64,000 bases of DNA from Picocystis sp. L7. Lineage: Eukaryota; Chlorophyta; Picocystophyceae; Picocystales; Picocystaceae. Each line of letters starts with the position of its first letter. Position 1 is the stretch's first letter. The stretch is taken from assembly GCA_020975725.1 (NCBI GenBank), contig QXJR01000012.1:523501-587500 (forward strand), given 5' to 3'. The notes beneath the pieces are model-generated. The model worked only from the letters and a program-made list of their open reading frames with translations, ran no database searches and had not been told where the DNA came from. Positions 20,166-31,179 of the stretch are shown one piece after another. The position numbers were made by a program, and so were the translations under genes.

Positions 20166-21945
20166 ATGGAGGATGGAAAAGAAAGCGCCGCACGGCTGCT
20201 GGAAGCTCTGGAACACCTGAACCTGGGCGCACCCATGACGCTGTGCGTGACACACGCATCGATCCGCGCGCGAACGAAGGCGGCGAGATCGACGAAGCTG
20301 ACGGTCCCGAGACGACGTGCAGGCCGTGCATGGATGCGTTCGAGGCGGAACAGGAGAGCACCACGCGTCGATACACCAGGTGAGCGCGTACCCACGCCTC
20401 GGCCAAGTCCGTTGGACGCCAATGGAAGACGAGAGACCAATCGCTGACCTCGAAAGCCCACCTGGATCGACCAGAGAGGAACTCCTGCGTTGGAAGGACC
20501 TCGAAGCCAGCGCCGTTGCGCCTTCGGGATTGGACGTAGATCTGCTGGCGTGCAACTGGGAGTGGGAAGGAAGCCAAGAAAGCGTGGAAGGAGACGCGGG
20601 GAAGAGAGCCGAGGAATGGATCAGCCTGCGTCCTGGTGGTGCGCTTGGTGGAACCGGCTTCTTCACCCGTTGGAAGTCCAACACGCCGGCCGAAAACACG
20701 GGAAAAAACGCGGATTCTCATCGAGAACTCCCGATGGGAACAGGTCTGCAAACGTCGGAATCGAAACCATCCTCGAAACGGACCCTTGGCGCAGAAAAAG
20801 GGGACAAATGGACGTCGACGCCACAGCGTGCACCAACGTGGGAGGGGAAGGCCAGGGAACCGCCGTCGGACGAAGGCATGCGATCGAATGTGCAACCGAA
20901 GAGCCCGCTCAGACGCCACCCAGACGCGAAGAAGCACGTCGAAAACAGGATTGACGAAAGCTGGAACGAAAAGAAGACCCATCGAATGCAGGCGGGGTCG
21001 ACCAAGTCTCAAGGGAAAGGGACTCTGTCTTCCGAAACGTACAAAGACAGCACAACGAGAAGAAGCAAAACCAAGGATCCGGGATGGGACGACGTTGAAG
21101 GGGGTGTCGATCTGAGGTCCATATCCAACGAGATTGAACGAGAGAGGCTGTTGCACAGGAAAACGCACCAAGAGAAGAAAGCCTCGGAAAGCGAAGTGAC
21201 AGGAGACAGGGGACCACAGAAGGAAGGTTCGCTGGAAGATTCGTCCGCCTCTTTCTTGTCTCCTCCACCTCAGCAAAGACAACAAGCACAGGCATCCAGG
21301 GAACCCAACCTGTTCTCTGCGTATGAACAGTTCTTCACAACAAGCAGCCCTATGATGCGTTTCTCTGACAAAGCCCAAGAAAGTGAGCAATCCACACTGT
21401 CGGCTTGGCCACAAACTGGCAACCAGCCCAAGGACCTTACTGGCGTGTACCCCGACAACAATGATTCAACTCCCTGCGCAAGGACGGACAGACCTACACG
21501 GACAGCCCCCGATGCACAGGCTCGAAGGTTCACTTCCTTTGATGCATTTGTTGGTGCCACCGACAGTGGCGGCAAACCAATGCCGGGCCTGCCAAAGCAA
21601 GCAAAAACCCTCGAAGAAGTTGAACAGTCTATGGCTGCTTCGGGGACGGGGCCAACGATGAATCAGCATCCTCCACCACCAGCGGCCGGGGTACCGGGCG
21701 ATCCATCTGCAGAGCTCAAAAGTTTGCTGAAGATCCCAGGTGCTGTGGGGTCGACGCGGGGCCCTCCTCCTGGAATGTATCCACCGGGTGGGTTTGGACC
21801 TCCACCGCCATACCCAATGCCCGTGCCTGCGCAGGTTGGGTACATGCCGATGCCCCAATATCCTCCCTATCCGGCTGGCCAGCTCCCGCAAGGCAGGGGC
21901 CGGGTCCTCACTGCAGAAGAGCTCGAGCGCGGGATGGGTCAATAA
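20166..21945 (+). CDS. eIF4E-binding protein, 4E-T / CBE1-like
   Basis: The inferred exons are 20166-20242, 20323-20379 and 20475-21945 (534 aa). Introns are 80 bp (GTGCGT..GTGCAG) and 95 bp (GTGAGC..ACCAG), and the phases agree. The second junction creates RRYTREELLRW, a canonical Y-x4-L-phi eIF4E-binding site. Most of the chain is low-complexity and charged. Family-like segments are TGFFTRWKSN, TLEEVEQSM and a C-terminal Pro/Gly/Met/Tyr-rich tail (PPGMYPPGGFGPPPPYP) that ends LTAEELERGM. Proteins of this kind bring eIF4E to RNA granules or repress cap-dependent translation. The exact orthology (animal 4E-T or plant CBE1) is uncertain. The first exon is the least certain part. Confidence 0.65.
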
Positions 21946-22923
21946 TTTTATCTTACCATTTTTGGTTACTTGGATACATTCTACATCCTCTCCATGCTTT
22001 CCTTCCCCATCCCAAAAAATTGTTGTACACATTGCTCCGACACATGCACGCCCAAGCACTGGGTTGCTTCATGTTCTCCGCCGAAAGCAAAGCTGGCACT
22101 GTGGCCTTGATGCTCCAGTCCCTGCCCTGTTTTCACGAGCAGGTCGACGGATCAATGCTCTGCCTTGTTTGCCTTGGAATCATTCTCGACCCCACCATGG
22201 TTTATAGTCCTCTCATTTGTCTCAAGCGATCCAATTGACCGAATCGACGCCTCCCAAAGGAGGGTTCGGGTCTTGAGATCCTTGACCGGGATGGTCTCCG
22301 GCGACGCGGTACGCAAAGGGTCGTTGAGCAATCACGCGACATGGAAGATCAAAACGGGGGTAGGTTTATGGGTAGGCCTCATAACCTGCATAGGGAATGC
22401 CGATGCCGCCATCGTCCACAAACGAGCATCGGCAATCGTTTATTGGTATGGGTCGGAACCACGGGCCACCAATCTTGCGTTTGATTTGTCATTTCCAAGG
22501 CACAATGTGGCGATCTCAATCGTATGTTGTGCAAAACACCTTTGCATAGATGGATTGGATGCCCGTGCACCAACTATGAGCTTTGAAAACCAACGACATG
22601 CCACGGTTGAGCGGGGTCTGGAACCATGCACCACGAACCTAGCTTCACGCGTTCGTGTTCATCGATGGCTTGTTCCAAGTTCCTTCCCACTCGATGCTAG
22701 TGATCCCCTTGTACCTCCACGGAACTCGGTGGCCTGGACGAGTCCAACGTCCCTGCCCCAGCTTTCCCGGATAAGGCACCGCACCCATCGATACCTCTTT
22801 CTCCGAGACATCGATGGGTGGGGTTCCCTGTTCGATATCTTTCGTCGGTTCGCATCGATACCTTGGGGAACGGGTCTGTCCCGTCCGCCGCCAGTGCTCC
22901 ACGTCGCACATCTCCACGTCGTC
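21946..22923. other. Intergenic region of about 1 kb
   Basis: No gene recognised. From 22786 to 22870 there are several ATCGAT/TTCGATATC-like motifs just upstream of the plastid uS10 start, consistent with a promoter. Confidence 0.4.
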
Positions 22924-23644
22924 ATGGCGACGGCACGTGCTGCTGGATCTGCACGCGTGCACGCAGCTGCGGCAGCGGTACGTGAGCTTCAGAACGCACA
23001 CACGGGATCCGGCGGCTCCTGGGGAGCGGAGGGAGGGGAAGCTCGAGCGGACGACGCACGACGGATGGAGCGGAGAGGGTTCGACCACGTCGCCACAGAT
23101 GGACCTGCGCGTCTCTTGCGAACGTCGCACGAGTGGGAAGGCGTGGGAACAACTCCGAAGACGGCGGTCGTGCGCTTCCTGGACGAGACGGGACGGAATC
23201 GAACCTTTCGTGGGAAGGAATGTGGCGCAACTTGGACGCCTTCGTCCGAAAGCGAGTGCCTTGACTGACGCTTCCGTCGTCACACGTCGCGCTGTCGCTT
23301 TCTTTTGTCCTGCTGGTCCTCCTCTTCAGCCTGGGGGGGTCGCACAATCGATTCGCATCAAGCTTCGCGGATACGAAGCCCGCGTCTTGGAAGAGTCGTG
23401 CGAGATGATCCGAGAAGCGGCCACTTCGAGCGCAGCAAGGATGTCTGGACCCGTGCGTCTGCCGACCAGGCGCAAGATCTTCTGCGTGTTGCGTTCGCCA
23501 CACGTGAACAAGGACTCGAGGGAACACTTCGAGATCCGGACTCACCAGAGGCTCATCGACTTGCACAACCCTTCGGCGCAGACCATCGACTCGCTCATGT
23601 CGCTGGACCTTCCCGCCGGCGTGGACATCGAAGTGAAGCTGTAA
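22924..23644 (+). CDS. RPS10: Plastid ribosomal protein uS10c (nuclear-encoded)
   Basis: The certain exon is 23330-23644, which encodes 105 residues including [49 protein letters not shown] and the C-terminus [20 protein letters not shown]. These follow bacterial and plastid S10, not cytosolic uS10, so the product acts in the plastid 30S head. The acceptor is CTCTTCAG. An upstream exon 22924-22977 ([18 protein letters not shown]) has transit-peptide composition, a GTACGT donor and the right phase, but a leader this short leaves room for another small exon in the 352-bp intron. Two TGTAA sequences overlap or follow the stop. The gene converges with RRP43, with 78 bp between. Confidence 0.82.
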
Positions 23645-23695
23645 AGATGTAAATGGACGTCCAGTTTGGTTCGGTTCTCTCCCTCTTTATTGAAT

Positions 23696-23701
23696 CCGCT
23701 G
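23696..23701 (-). terminator. Poly(A) signal of RRP43
   Basis: AATAAA on the minus strand, 21 nt after the stop at 23723. Confidence 0.5.
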
Positions 23702-23722
23702 GAAAGGGAAAGGCGGTCGTTC

Positions 23723-24652
23723 TCATGCCCAGTGGAGAGGAGGACGGTCCAGCTCCGCTTCCAGCAACGCGTGGAGCTCGCGGTACCGCCTCCGCGCCGC
23801 CTCGATGCAAGCCAGTACGTCTTCTTCGTCCAATTCGACCGTGCCTCCAGGCACGCGGAAGAAGACCACCTTGCCTGCTTCGTTCAACGCCACCGTCGCC
23901 GAGGATTCCAGCAGCAGCTCTTCTTCGTGCGTGGGATCGAACAGTCGGTGTCCTTGATAGAATCCTACGGTGCTGGAAAGGGCCAGGTCTTTGACCTTCA
24001 ATCGACGTCGCGACGTGTGGAAGCTCCCTTCGCCCACCTCCATGGCGTCCTCGTCCGCTGCGTACGTCACCATGCCTTTGTTCAGGTGGACGGCAGGCAG
24101 TTCGGTGAGCTGCAGTGCGCCCATCGCCGCCAACAGCGCCGCGTCGAACACCGAACCGTCGTCTTCCAGGCAATAGAGGTCCAAGTACGCCACCCAAGCC
24201 GCCTGTCCTTCCACGATGCACATCTGCTGGAGGTCCACCGCATTGCACGCGTTGATGGCGCTCACGACGTCTGCAGCCACGTCCTGCGCTTTGTTCGACG
24301 GTTTTCCAGGCCGTGTTTCGGAGGAGCAAGTGGACGCCATCTCCACGTGGACGACCAGTTTGCCACGGTCTGGAAGCTCCACCTCCGGCACCATCACCTC
24401 CAGCTTGACTCCTGCGAGCACGCTGGTGTTTCCCAGCTTCGAAAGACAAGATCCGTCTGCGTTGGTCACCGCTCTGGCACCAAGGCTGGCTTCCCGCCAC
24501 GTCGTCGTTTCGCGTCCGTCGGGACGCAGTCCACTGTCCAAGAACCGTTGGAAGAACTGCTTGGGATAGATCGTCCGGAAGGCCTCGGCTTCCAACGCTT
24601 CCGGCACCTCCGCCGACGCCAGCACCGTCGCTTCGGCGGCGTTCGTGGCCAT
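23723..24652 (-). CDS. RRP43: Exosome core subunit RRP43 (EXOSC8), RNase PH fold
   Basis: 309 aa from the ATG at 24652 (MATNAAEATV). The frame runs on upstream, but the conserved region starts soon after this Met: IYPKQFFQRFLDSGLRPDGR, then NADGSCLSKLGNTSVLAGVK, CIVEGQAAWVAYLDLYCLED, and DAALLAAMGALQLTELPAV, with the distal strand DPTHEEELLLESSATVALNE. This order is diagnostic for Rrp43/OIP2 among the six RNase PH-like ring subunits. In eukaryotes the ring is catalytically inactive and threads RNA to Rrp44 in nucleus and cytoplasm. The gene is intronless and diverges from the membrane-protein gene. Confidence 0.85.
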   Translation of the reverse strand: MATNAAEATVLASAEVPEALEAEAFRTIYPKQFFQRFLDSGLRPDGRETTTWREASLGARAVTNADGSCLSKLGNTSVLAGVKLEVMVPEVELPDRGKLVVHVEMASTCSSETRPGKPSNKAQDVAADVVSAINACNAVDLQQMCIVEGQAAWVAYLDLYCLEDDGSVFDAALLAAMGALQLTELPAVHLNKGMVTYAADEDAMEVGEGSFHTSRRRLKVKDLALSSTVGFYQGHRLFDPTHEEELLLESSATVALNEAGKVVFFRVPGGTVELDEEDVLACIEAARRRYRELHALLEAELDRPPLHWA

Positions 24653-25603
24653 GGCGTCGCGACCTTCCCTTTCCTTTCCTCGCAGGAACACGGGTGTTTC
24701 GAAAAGGGACAGACCCGAAACCCCTCCCATGGAAAGAGGAGGCTTGACCCGAAACCGCTCCGATGGATCGAAGGGACAGAAGGAGAGAAGGTCGGGTAGG
24801 AGGAGGGCATCCTGGTGGTGGTGGTGGTGCTGCTGGGGAACGATGGCGCCTTCGTTTGCATGCACGAACGCGACGGAGAGCAGCACGAGTGCTTCGTTCG
24901 TGGGATGAGACATGCGCGTGGGGGAGGACGAGTGGAGCCGAGCCCTCTCGTCGGAGGATTTCCTCGACCATTTCGCATTGGACAGGCTGGTGTCACGTCC
25001 TCTGCACCCATCCACGGACCCATGTGTACGGTCTCTCTTCGCTCTCCACCACCACCAACCGCGCTTCCTCGTGCCATGCACACCACCAGCATTCGCGTGT
25101 GGACGAGCCCCTCCCTTTCGACGGACGACGCTCTTCCCTGGTGCTGTTGTAATCCATCCCCCTCCCGCCCCATACAACGGTCGGCCACCTTGTATCCCCC
25201 CGGGTGGATCCTTCCAAGGGACGCCTACGACGTCCCCCAGGACTCGTGCTGTGAAAGAACAATCCTGGAGGAATCCCTGGACAATCCTCCACAAAGCTTA
25301 CATAAGGTTGCATGAGGATCTATACGTTGTAGCTCATTGACCACACCGGCTGCGACGTCCCCTAGGACCGCCCTCCCGAGACTTCCTCGTCCGAAAGGAC
25401 AGCTCTCTCCTTTCGATCGGCAATTTTGTTTCCAATCGTTCGGAAGGCATCCCTCGGGTCTCCTTCCACCGGATGCGTCGAGGCGTCCTTCCCCGTCCCC
25501 ACGTCCTCTGCGGTACAGGAAAGACATCCCGCCCACGTGGGTGGGTCCCACACACGTCTGCACGTGCATGGAACGTGCGAGCGCACCTCCTTCGCGTCCA
25601 ATT
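24653..25603. promoter_or_regulatory. Divergent promoter region, RRP43 / membrane protein
   Basis: 951 bp between divergent starts. Open frames in several frames reflect base composition. No RNA gene or repeat recognised. Confidence 0.35.
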
Positions 25604-27415
25604 ATGGCGGACTTGGAGCGCGTAAAACGCGCCTACGAAGCCACCACGTCCGCCCAGGAATACGAACTGCAGGGACTGAGCATCGGGTGCGTGTCGGAAA
25701 GGCAGGAACGCGCGCTTCCACGTGTCGAAGTCGCGGAATGGGAGTCGCTGACGCGAACGTGCAGCGTGTGGAGGTCCTGGCAGCACGAGAGGCTGCATCT
25801 CTACGTGGACGCGGATTCGGAGAGGTTTTTGTACGTGGCGCACCTCCACGAGACACCCAACATGTTCGAGAAAAAAGGAGTTCTGTGGAAGAAAGTCTTT
25901 GGAAGAGATCCTGCTTCGCCGTTCCGGGACCAAGGAGGACGCGTGGCATACCGCGTCATCGCCTTCGAAGTGCCGTGGCGAGACGTCACAGGAATGGATT
26001 ACACCAACCCGCTATGTTTCGACGGAAGGCTCGTCTTTGAATGCGTGCGATTGGTCAAGAGAGAGTTCCAGAACCTGGAACAATTCCACCAGTACTATGG
26101 ACTGAACCAGACCATCCATGGGAAGGAAGGCAGAAGAGACATGAACGATCGAATCGGATTCCGAACGCCCGAAAGAGAAGTGCGTGAAGATCGAGATGAA
26201 TGGCAGAACCTTCCACCCGTGCAGTGCCGGCCGGAGAGAGAGACCAGTCCTGCCCTGGCAGTGCATGAACAAGTGTACTATTCCAAGACAATCGCGGTCA
26301 CCTTTGATTCTCCGTTCCTTCCCATTGGATTGAAAAAGGTCGTGCAAAACGATGCAAGATTGCTGCGTTTTTGTGAATCTGGGATCCCTGCGTGGGCCAT
26401 TTTCCTTCCGCTGTATGGGCTCTACTACAGACCTTGGATGAGAACGACTGCCAAGATCCTTTTTATGGCCGTATCGACCGTATCCATGGTGTTGGGGTTC
26501 TATGATCTATACAAGAACATTCCTGGCTTACGAAATGCACTCAGCGTGTACATCAAACCTCTCACTGACTGGTTAGAACTTCATGCGAGCTTGCGTCTTT
26601 CAATGCTTCTGACTTATCTTGCTGCCAAATCGCATTTGTTCCAATGGTTCTTCCTCAAGCTTTCTGCTGTGACCCGTGTCCTGCAACCTTTGGTGAGATA
26701 TATCCTAGCGCCTTTCCAAGGTGTGGGACGAGTTGCGTTTCGCGTTCTCCGGGACGGTCTGAGTTTCTTCGTGTTCTGGTTGCAGCACCTTGGTTCTTTC
26801 CTTGGGGCAGTACTGAACCCTATCTTCAACCTTTTGTACGCTAGTGTTACCCTAGTGGTAACTATTTTTGGTGGAATCATTGGTCCTGTCCTTAGAGTTT
26901 GCAGAGCTTTAGTGGCCATTCCCCTTTTTTGGCTCGGCGACCTTTGGGCAGTGGTGGCACAAGTCCTGCAGATTCTATTGGCAAACATACAAGGGGTCTT
27001 GCTTTCTACCGCCCAAGCATCCAGGTCAATTTTGTCAGTGGTGCACACCTTCAAGCGTCCGGTTACTGCTACGTCTGCAGTGATGCCTTCTTCTACACAC
27101 TGGAACCTATTAAAAGAGCCTTCAATGAAGGTCATGAATGCATTTCGGAGCATTTTGAACTTTTTGGTACACATTGCAATGGTCTTGAACAAACATAGGC
27201 TAACGCTTGGCATCATCATCGCAGAGAAGTTAGGAAGTTTCAGGGAGAGAAAGTCATTGGCAATAACAAACACAAACACAGCACTGAACAGCCTTGCAGA
27301 AACAGCCGGTAAAGCCATGCAAGGACTGTCCCCAACCTCAAAGAACGGCAAGAGGAATGTTGCTTTTCAAGAGAATTTTCCGTCTACTGCTGAAGAAGGC
27401 AAGAAAGAGAAATAA
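25604..27415 (+). CDS. Multi-spanning membrane protein of unknown function
   Basis: 603 aa from 25604 (MADLERVKRAYEATTSAQ). Upstream in-frame Met codons at 25568 and 25337 make the start uncertain. The soluble N-terminal half is charged, with YLVAHLHETPNMF-like and DVTGMDYTNPLCFDG segments. From about residue 240 there are repeated hydrophobic stretches, including WAIFLPLYGLYYRPWM and ILFMAVSTVSMVLGFYDL. Others are LSFFVFWLQHLGSFLGAV, VTLVVTIFGGIIGPVL and LFWLGDLWAVVAQVLQILLA. The tail is soluble and basic. I do not recognise a family with confidence, although the layout resembles uncharacterised proteins conserved in plants. It converges with EFL1, with 36 bp between stops. Confidence 0.75.
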   Translation: MADLERVKRAYEATTSAQEYELQGLSIGCVSERQERALPRVEVAEWESLTRTCSVWRSWQHERLHLYVDADSERFLYVAHLHETPNMFEKKGVLWKKVFGRDPASPFRDQGGRVAYRVIAFEVPWRDVTGMDYTNPLCFDGRLVFECVRLVKREFQNLEQFHQYYGLNQTIHGKEGRRDMNDRIGFRTPEREVREDRDEWQNLPPVQCRPERETSPALAVHEQVYYSKTIAVTFDSPFLPIGLKKVVQNDARLLRFCESGIPAWAIFLPLYGLYYRPWMRTTAKILFMAVSTVSMVLGFYDLYKNIPGLRNALSVYIKPLTDWLELHASLRLSMLLTYLAAKSHLFQWFFLKLSAVTRVLQPLVRYILAPFQGVGRVAFRVLRDGLSFFVFWLQHLGSFLGAVLNPIFNLLYASVTLVVTIFGGIIGPVLRVCRALVAIPLFWLGDLWAVVAQVLQILLANIQGVLLSTAQASRSILSVVHTFKRPVTATSAVMPSSTHWNLLKEPSMKVMNAFRSILNFLVHIAMVLNKHRLTLGIIIAEKLGSFRERKSLAITNTNTALNSLAETAGKAMQGLSPTSKNGKRNVAFQENFPSTAEEGKKEK

Positions 27416-27427
27416 TCAAGAATTATG

Positions 27428-27433
27428 TTTATT
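27428..27433 (-). terminator. Poly(A) signal of EFL1
   Basis: AATAAA on the minus strand, about 19 nt after the EFL1 stop at 27452. Confidence 0.5.
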
Positions 27434-27451
27434 TGTATCAACCTCCATTGG

Positions 27452-30400
27452 TCACACTTTCCGTGCAAGCGTTCGTTGTTTTGTGGCAGACTCCACTACC
27501 TTCTCTTCCACCGGCAATCCTTTGCGTCTCCTGACACTGTTGATCATTTTCTTGGCAATATTCGGTGCTCCGATGCCTTCACCTGCTTCTCCAAATTCCT
27601 CACGTTCTTCTTCTGTTTGGGGTTTGAAAAATGGGTCAACGGGGAGGCGTTCCCAGTGGCTCAAGAGGAGCTGTGCACTGGCCGCTCCGCTTGTCTTGCG
27701 GCGCAGCTCGGTTGCTAGACCAACCGAGTCCGCAATAGGCAAGTAGGCATGAATTGTAAAAAAGTCCGAACCCTCTCGCATCTCCTCTCGGATCACCTTG
27801 GCCCTGCGCCGGCCAAGCACCGCGTATACTCCACCAAGGGCCTCAGAAGATGTAGCAACTTCGCACAAAAACATTGCTTCAACCAACCTTGGCCCAGCAG
27901 CCATCATGGCCTTGGAGCAGGCCAAGCGCGATGCAGCCAACACCTGGCCCGAAAAGGGCCCATACTGCTCTTCGCCGAGGTCTGCTTCCGCATCATCCTT
28001 GTGGCCATGCATCTCTACCAAGACATCAAAGGCAACACCCCAAAGCGGTTCCTCGCAAAGAGGACCTGCAGCAGTGATTGCTTGAAACCCTGCGGTCACC
28101 CCTGATTCAATCATTGCTTCAAGTATACCTTCTGCAGGCTCATCTGGGCTTGATTTGTTAGCCGGTGGAGCATTTTGCGGATCAGTAGGAGCAAAACCAA
28201 GTGAACTTGCAACTGTAGGTCGACCAAGGCCCATGCCTCCAGAGCTGGCAAGTAAAATGTTGGGACCCATCCATTGTGGACCCAGGCACCACGCACGTTG
28301 TATGAGTTGCCTAGCATGATTTTCCTGTTCCAGCACGCTAGAGATCTTGTTGCGCAATAAATCCAAGCCATCTGCACAAAGTGTTTCATTAACGAAGACA
28401 TCCCGCAAGGTGGAAGCGGCCTCCTCCAGTACTTTGGCGAGAGCGGATGGCAATGGCAACGCCCTTGCCTTAATTGTGCAAAGCCCATTCGGGGTTTTTT
28501 GCTCAACCCAGGCATCGGGCATCGGCTTGCTTGCGTGCTGAAGCTGCACCCCTTCCACTCGACCCATCACGGATTCGCGAAACATAATGAGAGGAGGGGA
28601 AATTGCCAATTCTATGCACGCAAAAGAATCTCTCAAGTCTTTCAAGCACCTCTCAAGATGCACTTCACCAGCTGTACCAATCACGTGTTCCCCTGATTCT
28701 TCAACAGAAATTTCAACAAATGGGTCCGACATGTTCAGCAATTGTAGCCCTCTCAACAGTATGGGCAGCTCTGCTGCTTTCATGGGTTCAACGGCAACCT
28801 TTAGGATCGGGGAAGTTTGGAACTTCATCTGAAGGAAAGGTTCACAGTGTAGGGATGTGGACAAAGTAGCACTTTTCAAGATAGTGTCTCCCAACCCTGC
28901 AATAGCAACAACGTGACCAGCAGGAACAGAATCAAGTCTCTCAAGCCCTCGACCCATCATGAGAAATAAGGCTTTGGCAGTAACCTGCAAACCTCCTCCA
29001 TCTACGCCCTTGTCTCCCCCCTTTGGAATGTGGTAGAGACTTTGACCCTCCTTCAGCAACCCACAAAAGACTCGCCCAAACGCAATGAAAGACTCCCCCG
29101 TGGAGGCATCATCTGGCCACAAGCTTTCTCCTTCTTTTCGAGGAAGGCTAGAGGTAGGAACCGCCACCATCTTGGATATGTAAACCACCACTTCACTCTC
29201 GTGGTCCCCCAGGCAGTGGGCAATTGCATGCCTGATTTCTTCCTTCTTGATCAGTATGGGATCCCCGTCCGCTTTCAAACGGCTTGATGGATATATTTTT
29301 TCCACACGTAGCGGTGCCGCCTCAACAGGGCTGGGCAAATGTTCAACAACCATGTCCATTACTGCTGGTGCCAATGGTAACCACGCACGGAGGAACGCCT
29401 GCAGGGACAGTCTCATATTCCCTTGTTTGAGATCCTTGTCGGGTACTTGTAGTTGCAGCGATCCCGACATCTTCTGAAGGAGTGAAGTGCACTGTGTTGA
29501 ATCTTTGGTTGGATTTTTGTTGGTGATCCCCTCGACCTGCATTGCGGTACTGTAGGCCTGCCAGAGCGGTTCCAGCGCAAATTGTACAAAGATCGGCCTC
29601 GCACCCGGGCTGTTGGGTTTCTTCTTCGTGATTTTCTGCAACTTGGGCGAATAATAGTGATTCCCCCACATGGCTTTATTGAGCTGTTTTTCACTGCACC
29701 CGATTTTCTTCGCATAGGTCTTCGCAAAGTCCCTGGTTCGGAAGGCCCATCCATCCAAGGCGGATGCGAAGGCGACGTTTCCAGACTCGGGCAAGAACGC
29801 AAGCTCTTCCGAATCCACTGGTGTCGATTCTATCGTCTCTTGGGACGTTTCTGAAGCCTCTGCATGCGCCAGAATCGCCTCTGCTTCGGAGAAATGCCTT
29901 TCGGAATCGAATCCAGAGACGATGTTGTTGACTTGTGAGATGACCCTTTGAATCCGCTCGTAGGCTTCCATGGGTGTGAGTTTGATTTCTTCTACGAGTC
30001 TGTCGATCTTGTTGATCACCAGGCAGCATTTCAACCCTTCTTCCCACGCTTGCCGCAGCACCGCGTGTGTCTGGATGCACACGCCTTCGCAGACGTCCAC
30101 CAGCACCACAGCGCCGTCGCTGATCCGTGCCGCCGTAGACACCTCGCAGCAGAAGTCCACGTGCCCAGGCGAATCCACCAGGTTCACCAGCGCCCTCTCT
30201 TCTGGTCCATCGCTCGACGCTTCGCTTGGTGCGTGCAAGAGCGCGATGGCGGTGGACTTCATGGTGATGCCACGCTGCTGTTCGTCGTCCCGGCTGTCCA
30301 AGTACCGCAGTTTTCCCGCCATCCTCGGATGGATGATGCCGTTGCTGGCGATCAGGCTGTCCGTGAGCGTCGTTTTGCCGTGATCCACGTGCGCTAAGAC

Positions 30401-30454
30401 GCATACGTTGCGCACGCGACATGGCGCACGCGGAAGACGACGCGCCATCGCCAA
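27452..30454 (-). CDS. EFL1: Elongation factor-like GTPase 1 (EFL1/Ria1)
   Basis: An intronless 1000-aa translational GTPase related to EF-2. G1 is AHVDHGKTTLTDSL near residue 20. The switch has RGITMKSTAIAL, G3 is DSPGHVDF and G4 is VINKIDRL. An EFL1-type insertion follows the G domain and contains the MWGNHYYSPK element. The C-terminal domains are EF-G IV/V-like, with GLCTIKARALPLPSALA and GGVYAVLGRRRAKV. It lacks the diphthamide-loop context of true EF-2. EFL1 with SBDS releases eIF6 from new 60S subunits in the cytoplasm. Two Met codons at 30454 and 30448 could both start. It is divergent from valyl-tRNA synthetase. Confidence 0.93.
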   Translation of the reverse strand: MAMARRLPRAPCRVRNVCVLAHVDHGKTTLTDSLIASNGIIHPRMAGKLRYLDSRDDEQQRGITMKSTAIALLHAPSEASSDGPEERALVNLVDSPGHVDFCCEVSTAARISDGAVVLVDVCEGVCIQTHAVLRQAWEEGLKCCLVINKIDRLVEEIKLTPMEAYERIQRVISQVNNIVSGFDSERHFSEAEAILAHAEASETSQETIESTPVDSEELAFLPESGNVAFASALDGWAFRTRDFAKTYAKKIGCSEKQLNKAMWGNHYYSPKLQKITKKKPNSPGARPIFVQFALEPLWQAYSTAMQVEGITNKNPTKDSTQCTSLLQKMSGSLQLQVPDKDLKQGNMRLSLQAFLRAWLPLAPAVMDMVVEHLPSPVEAAPLRVEKIYPSSRLKADGDPILIKKEEIRHAIAHCLGDHESEVVVYISKMVAVPTSSLPRKEGESLWPDDASTGESFIAFGRVFCGLLKEGQSLYHIPKGGDKGVDGGGLQVTAKALFLMMGRGLERLDSVPAGHVVAIAGLGDTILKSATLSTSLHCEPFLQMKFQTSPILKVAVEPMKAAELPILLRGLQLLNMSDPFVEISVEESGEHVIGTAGEVHLERCLKDLRDSFACIELAISPPLIMFRESVMGRVEGVQLQHASKPMPDAWVEQKTPNGLCTIKARALPLPSALAKVLEEAASTLRDVFVNETLCADGLDLLRNKISSVLEQENHARQLIQRAWCLGPQWMGPNILLASSGGMGLGRPTVASSLGFAPTDPQNAPPANKSSPDEPAEGILEAMIESGVTAGFQAITAAGPLCEEPLWGVAFDVLVEMHGHKDDAEADLGEEQYGPFSGQVLAASRLACSKAMMAAGPRLVEAMFLCEVATSSEALGGVYAVLGRRRAKVIREEMREGSDFFTIHAYLPIADSVGLATELRRKTSGAASAQLLLSHWERLPVDPFFKPQTEEEREEFGEAGEGIGAPNIAKKMINSVRRRKGLPVEEKVVESATKQRTLARKV

Positions 30455-31179
30455 ACGAGGACCGGTCTGACGACCTTTCGAAAGGAAACGAAACCACCGA
30501 TCGATCGGAAGCCATCGAAAGGACGCAGACCGTAAGGGACTCCCATCGGTTAAAGGGATGGGACACGAAGGGACTCGCGTGGGGTTCGAACCCGAATATA
30601 TACCATTGGAAGCCTCTTACGGTTCAATGGTTCGGTTCGATTGGGGATCACGCGCACGAAGGGCCGGTGGAGCGATCGGTGTCCCGTCGAGGCGAACCCT
30701 TGGTACCACGACGACTGGTTTCAGGACCCCCTTCTGGTTCGCCTTCCGCAAGGATGTCTTCGCGAGCCTCCTCCCACCCTTTCCATGGAGAAGCCAGTGC
30801 CAGACGTGTGGTTCCTTCCACATGCAATCACCGTCCCGTCCGGAAAAGTGTCTTGGATGCGCTGAAGCATGCAGGAGCCTGTGCAGGGATTCCCACAGAA
30901 GCCTTTGCACCGCATTCGTCCGGAGCGGACCCCAGGCGGAGACCAGGACGTCGCACCATCTACCGCCCCTGTGTCACCGAGGAGGGGATTCGGTTAACCT
31001 CGTGGTTAACCTCGCGCGTCGCCGGATCTCCTCTCCGGGAGGGGGGGGCTCCCTCGCACCCTCCGATGCAGATGCACCCTTCTCCTCCTGCGGGAAGTTC
31101 CCCGGTCGAAGCGGGGGTGTGTCTGCAGATGGGTGCAACTGTTCCGAGAGGGGATGGGGGTCGGTCTCGACGGCATGGA
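30455..31179. promoter_or_regulatory. Divergent promoter region, EFL1 / ValRS
   Basis: About 725 bp between EFL1 and the earliest plausible ValRS start. It is GC-rich, with GGTTCGAACCC at 30592 that looks like a tRNA B-box, but no cloverleaf forms around it. Confidence 0.35.

Noticed and set aside
19798-21414. 538-codon minus-strand frame over the 4E-T-like gene
   Set aside because: Antisense shadow; the plus strand has coherent exons, splice phases and family motifs.
30592-30602. GGTTCGAACCC resembling a tRNA B-box
   Set aside because: No matching A-box, acceptor stem or anticodon arm could be folded around it.
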